This document shows, piece after piece, positions 60,477 through 64,000 of a DNA stretch of 64,000 bases (positions within the stretch are counted from its first letter, which is position 1; each line of letters starts with the position of its first letter). The stretch spans positions 596,448 through 660,447 of the forward strand of contig JAJEKV010000176.1 in assembly GCA_021234155.1 (NCBI GenBank). The letters are read 5' to 3'. Source of the DNA: Isoetes taiwanensis (Eukaryota; Streptophyta; Lycopodiopsida; Isoetales; Isoetaceae). The notes beneath the pieces were generated by a model. The model was not told the DNA's origin. It did not search any database and saw only the letters and a list, made by a program, of their open reading frames with translations. The translations under genes and the position numbers were made by a program.

Positions 60477-60953
60477 GGTGATTTATGTCTCTTGAATGGG
60501 GGTTTATTTTTCAGACTGGTTGATAAGATCAACAAATCCATGCACAATAATTTGAGTAAAAAACATTGATAGGGATGCTTAATATTTATGGCCATATCAT
60601 TCAGGTGGATTAATCACGTTATGCAGCATAATTATGATCTTGATGTGTGTTACCAAATATGGTCAATCTTTGGCGGGGACCCTCGTCTTAGGCCAGTGGC
60701 GGGCGAGCTTGCATCCGGGTGTTCTAGTTGAATGTTTTGTAGGCATGCAGATGCCATGTTAGATTGTGTAGAATATTTCTTTGCCCAATGGAGCGGGATG
60801 ATAATTTATACATATTATTTTAATGCAAATATACTATTTGTAAAAAATAAACAATTTCATGAAGAGGAAAGTTATATGGTGTCAATGTAGTGATTTAAAG
60901 GACATTGAGGGACCTTTGTAAAAACTAAGAAAGGCTTTAGCCCATTAGTCCAT

Positions 60954-60978
60954 AGAATAGAATAGTTTTTTTTAACGT
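60954..60978 (-). mobile_element. LINE 3' end, left part
   Basis: GAATAGAATAG tail and TTTTTTTTAACGT, continuing at 63600 after the LTR element. The last five bases (60974-60978, AACGT) are the target duplication. Confidence 0.85.
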
Positions 60979-61602
60979 TGATGCCGGATTTCCCCATACC
61001 CGCATGCATTCGGCCTTCTAAGGCAAACATGGGATCAAACATGGTGCTGCTGCTATTGAAAGATGCTGCTGAGTAAGGAAAGAGTCGAAAATATGGAGAA
61101 TGGGAAAAAAAAGGAAAGAAAGGAACAATGGAGGATAGGGAAATATGGAAAAGAAATAAGAAAATAAAATGGGGTGCACCACTTTATTCAAGAAAGTAAT
61201 AGGAAATAATGTACAATGCTTCAAGACATCTTGCATGGGGGAAGAGGTCTCTGACACCATCTTCCTGTGGCTGCCACTACCCTTGCTCCATGTGAGATTC
61301 TAGAGCCCCTGGAGGAGGAGAACAAGTCCCTCAAGATATTTATAATTTTTTGAACAAATCTTGGCCATCCACTTGGCAAGATCTTGGCACTCCTTTTTTA
61401 CACCTCATCAATCCTTTGTTTTTTTGTCTTCTTCTTCTCCATAACCAAATTTGTCTTTTTGTTTAACAACTAACACAACTTAATATGGGCCCTGGATTCT
61501 AACAACAAGCACAAATGAACTGGACCCTTGATCTTCACCCCCTTTAGACCTTGATAGTGTTCTTCTATGTTGACCCCGATTTTGCCAAAAATCGGGTCAA
61601 CA
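60979..61602 (-). repeat. LTR, left copy
   Basis: Ends with a hairpin: TGTTGACCCCGATTTTG (61569 onward) and its complement AAAATCGGGTCAACA. The same structure is at the end of the right copy. Confidence 0.93.
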
Positions 61603-62973
61603 TCTCGCCTAAACAAAAAGATGTGGCGGTCCCCTACCCGCACTTCAAACACTTTTCATATTTAAGTACAATAAGTTAGTCTTCTTTGGCACAAAGAAAG
61701 AGTTAATCAGGTTTTTCGGGTCCCACCAAACCTATTAAGAAAATGGGGGTTTTAACGGACCCTCAAACCTATTAAAAAAGATAATATTTTGGAGTTTTTA
61801 AAATGTACTCCAACACACAAAAATGTAACTTGTGCCATAGGAAAGATTTTGAAAAAATGATGGTAGTATTTGGCCTTGGGGTAGGGCTTAAAATGCAAAG
61901 GGGCTATGTCATAAAGATCTTGGGGGATGGTGAGATAGAGTCGCACAAACAAAAAGATGTCAAGTTGCTAGCCAAAGTGTCCAACAAGATGTGTAACAAG
62001 GTGAATGATATTTTTTTTTCACAATAAGGAAGTGGCAAGATAAGATATGTGAAGGTGCAATAAAGGCAATAATGTGTGCAAGGTATGGCCAAGGCATAAC
62101 AAAAGGTAAATAAAAAATAATAAGTGGTAAAAGACAACGTGATAAGTGAGGAAAATAATGAAAGCATGGTGTTACTAAAGGGCAAGAGACAAAAAGTGGT
62201 TCAAAAATAGTGTGGCTAAGGAAGAGAAACGTGGGAAAATAAAGTGGTGGCAAAAATATGATAGGGAAAAGGAGGACGTGGCAATTTTCAAGAAAGGGCA
62301 AAAAGTATTTCTCTTTCTCTCTTTCTGTAAGCGGGCGGCAACAAGAACAGCGGCTATGGCGGATGGATTTGCAGGTTGGCGATGGCAGAAGCAACTATGG
62401 CGGATGGATTTGCAGGTTTTCTCAGCAGGCTATGGCAGAAACCTCTCTTCACTTCATGATCTTTCTTTCTTTCTTACAGGGGCGGCTATGGTGGATGGCA
62501 GATTTCTGTTCTCTTCTCCTTCCCATTTCCTTTCTTTCTTGCCAGGTTCAGCACAGACCACTGACAGAAATAGCAGATAAAGAGAGTGGATTGCATTGCA
62601 TAAAGCAAGAAAGGCACTGAAATTCGTGGAGGGCTGCTACGTGCTGGCTCTTCCGAAAATATCAAGAAGTATTTCATTCATGCTTGAGACTTGATGAGCA
62701 AGCATGCACAATTGCATATGAGATTTATAATAATATCTTTTCGTCTTTGCTTCCTTGTTGCAGATCTGAGAGGGAAAGGAACATAAACAAAGGATGGGCA
62801 GAAAACAGTGGAGCAAAATATGGAAAGGATGGTAGAGAAAGGAAAAAAAGAAAACGGAATTGTAGCTATGGCAAGAAATAAAAAAAGATGGCAAAGACAA
62901 TAAAAAGAAATAGACTAGCAGCACCAAGAATGTGATCCAGGGGAGAAGTAGGATCTCGGTAGAACCTCCATAA
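61603..62973. other. Internal region of compact LTR element
   Basis: Non-coding. It contains a direct repeat TATGGCGGATGGATTTGCAG at about 62354 and 62396 and a TTTCTTTCTT-rich tract. No recognisable protein. Confidence 0.7.
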
Positions 62974-63599
62974 TGATGCCGCGATTTCCCCATACCCCGC
63001 ATGCATTCGCCTTCTAAGGCAAACATGGGATCAAACATGGTCCGCTTTGCTATTGAAAGATCTTCTTGAGTAAGGAAAAAGTCGAAAATATGGAGAATGG
63101 GAAAAAAAAGGAAAGAAAGGAACAATGGAGGATAGGGAAATATGGAAAAGAAATAAGAAAATAAAATGGGGTGCACCACTTTATTCAAGAAAGTAATAGG
63201 AAATAATGTACAATGCTTCAAGACATCTTGCATGGGGGAAGAGGTCTCTGACACCATCTTCAGGGGGCTGCCACTACCCTTGCTCCATGTGAGATTCTAG
63301 AGCCCAGGAGGAGGAGAACAAGTCCCCTCAAGATATTTATAATTTTTTTGAACAAATCTTGGCCATCCACTTGGCAAGATCTTGGCACTCTTTTTACACC
63401 TCATCAATCCTTTGTTTTTTGTCTTCTTCTTCTCCATAACCAAATTTGTCTTTTTGTTTAACAACTAACACAACTTAATATGGGCCCTTGGATTCTAACA
63501 ACAAGCACAAATGAATACGGACCCTTGATCTTCACCCCCTTTAGACCTTGATAGTGTTCTTCTATGTTGACCCCGATTTTGCCAAAAATCGGGTCAACA
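62974..63599 (-). repeat. LTR, right copy
   Basis: Colinear with 60979-61602, almost identical except for short clusters such as GTGCTGCTGC versus GTCCGCTTTGC. Confidence 0.93.
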
Positions 63600-64000
63600 A
63601 ACGTCCACGGAGACCAATAGGTCATGGGACCCATACAATGGGCTAGTACAATCATTACTACTAGGATTAAAACCCCCCTGCCGAAAGGTTTTCAAGGGAA
63701 AAACCTTTGCAGTAATGATGATACTAGACAAGCGGAGATAATGACTACTGAGGGCTCGATAATTGGCGACGTTTATCTAGAACCTCAAGTATGTATAATG
63801 CCAAGTCATGCAATGATGGTGCCGAGAAGTTGTGGGCGTGGAATGGAATGCTAAGGTCAAAAAATGATTGGGACTATCTCAAAAGCGAGGGCAACTCGAG
63901 GAAAGAGTATGGCTTTCATCTTCAATAACACATGGGCAGCAGGCACATAGTCTAAGCTTCGCGGCAATTGCGGCCGCTCCCATCTACCTGTCTCAATCCA
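63600..64000 (-). mobile_element. LINE, right part, runs off the window
   Basis: From AACGTCCACGGAGACC onward it matches 51740-52140 closely, through the 3' UTR and the C-terminal coding part of ORF2 to the GCGGCCGCTCCCATC block. It is the same LINE family, joined to 60954-60978. Confidence 0.88.

Larger units (their letters stand above)
60979..63599 (-). mobile_element. Compact non-autonomous LTR retrotransposon
   Basis: LTRs 60979-61602 and 62974-63599 (about 625 bp, TGATGCC..GTCAACA), flanked by AACGT at 60974-60978 and 63600-63604. The internal part is only 1371 bp with no gag or pol. Minus orientation is inferred because the LTR on that strand has TTATAAATA followed by GAATAAAG in the usual TATA-then-polyA order, and AGGCGAGA lies before the LTR start. 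A standard tRNA PBS is not obvious. It must move with proteins from another element. Confidence 0.9.

Noticed and set aside
60304-60569. Frames with LPPSLPPS or SLSLSL repeats
   Set aside because: Translation of the (CCCT)n and (CT)n tracts.
62637-63257. 206-codon minus-strand frame, also partly at 61018-61260
   Set aside because: It lies mostly in the LTR and is Phe/Ser-rich from poly-pyrimidine sequence; not a protein gene.

Overview
The window reads as nuclear DNA of a land plant. Its genes have many introns with plant-type splice sites, two genes carry N-terminal extensions that look like organelle transit peptides, and more than half of the sequence is retrotransposon. The U-box protein, the LINE family and the DUF7869-type gene resemble what I know from non-seed plants (ferns, lycophytes, mosses), so a fern-like genome is my best guess, with low confidence.

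Layout. 1-2.4 kb: unassigned DNA and a minus-strand LINE ORF1 remnant. 3.6-4.0 kb: oxidosqualene cyclase pseudogene. 4.7-10.1 kb: two convergent intron-rich genes, the mitochondrial succinyl-CoA ligase alpha subunit (+, 7 exons) and a probable plastid alpha/beta hydrolase (-, 11 exons); both reconstruct to complete reading frames. 11.1-11.9 kb: GC-rich segment ending in a decayed histone H3 copy. 12.1-34.36 kb: a Ty3/gypsy chromovirus-type element on the minus strand, flanked by a perfect CCTAG duplication, whose right LTR is split by a second, plus-strand Ty3/gypsy element of Athila/Tat type (24.2-33.5 kb) with an extra 441-residue coiled-coil ORF. 35.1-36.0 kb: DUF760 pseudogene. 38-41 kb: LINE and tRNA-derived SINE fragments. 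43.5-44.7 kb: intact intronless U-box/ARM E3 ligase. 45-51 kb: no gene; short tandem duplications and microsatellites. 51.7-53.5 kb: minus-strand LINE with RT. 54.05-54.45 kb: array of near-palindromic 26-30 bp repeats directly upstream of a broken DUF7869-type (DDE transposase-like) gene (54.9-59.0 kb). 60.98-63.6 kb: compact LTR element with a perfect AACGT duplication, inserted into another LINE that runs off the right end.

Only three host genes look functional: succinyl-CoA ligase (TCA cycle), the hydrolase and the U-box ligase. The rest is a record of nested transposition and decaying gene copies. The most notable points are the palindrome array next to the DUF7869 gene, a lost splice acceptor just after the catalytic histidine of the succinyl-CoA ligase, the LTR-in-LTR nest, and the extra coiled-coil ORF of the inner element.
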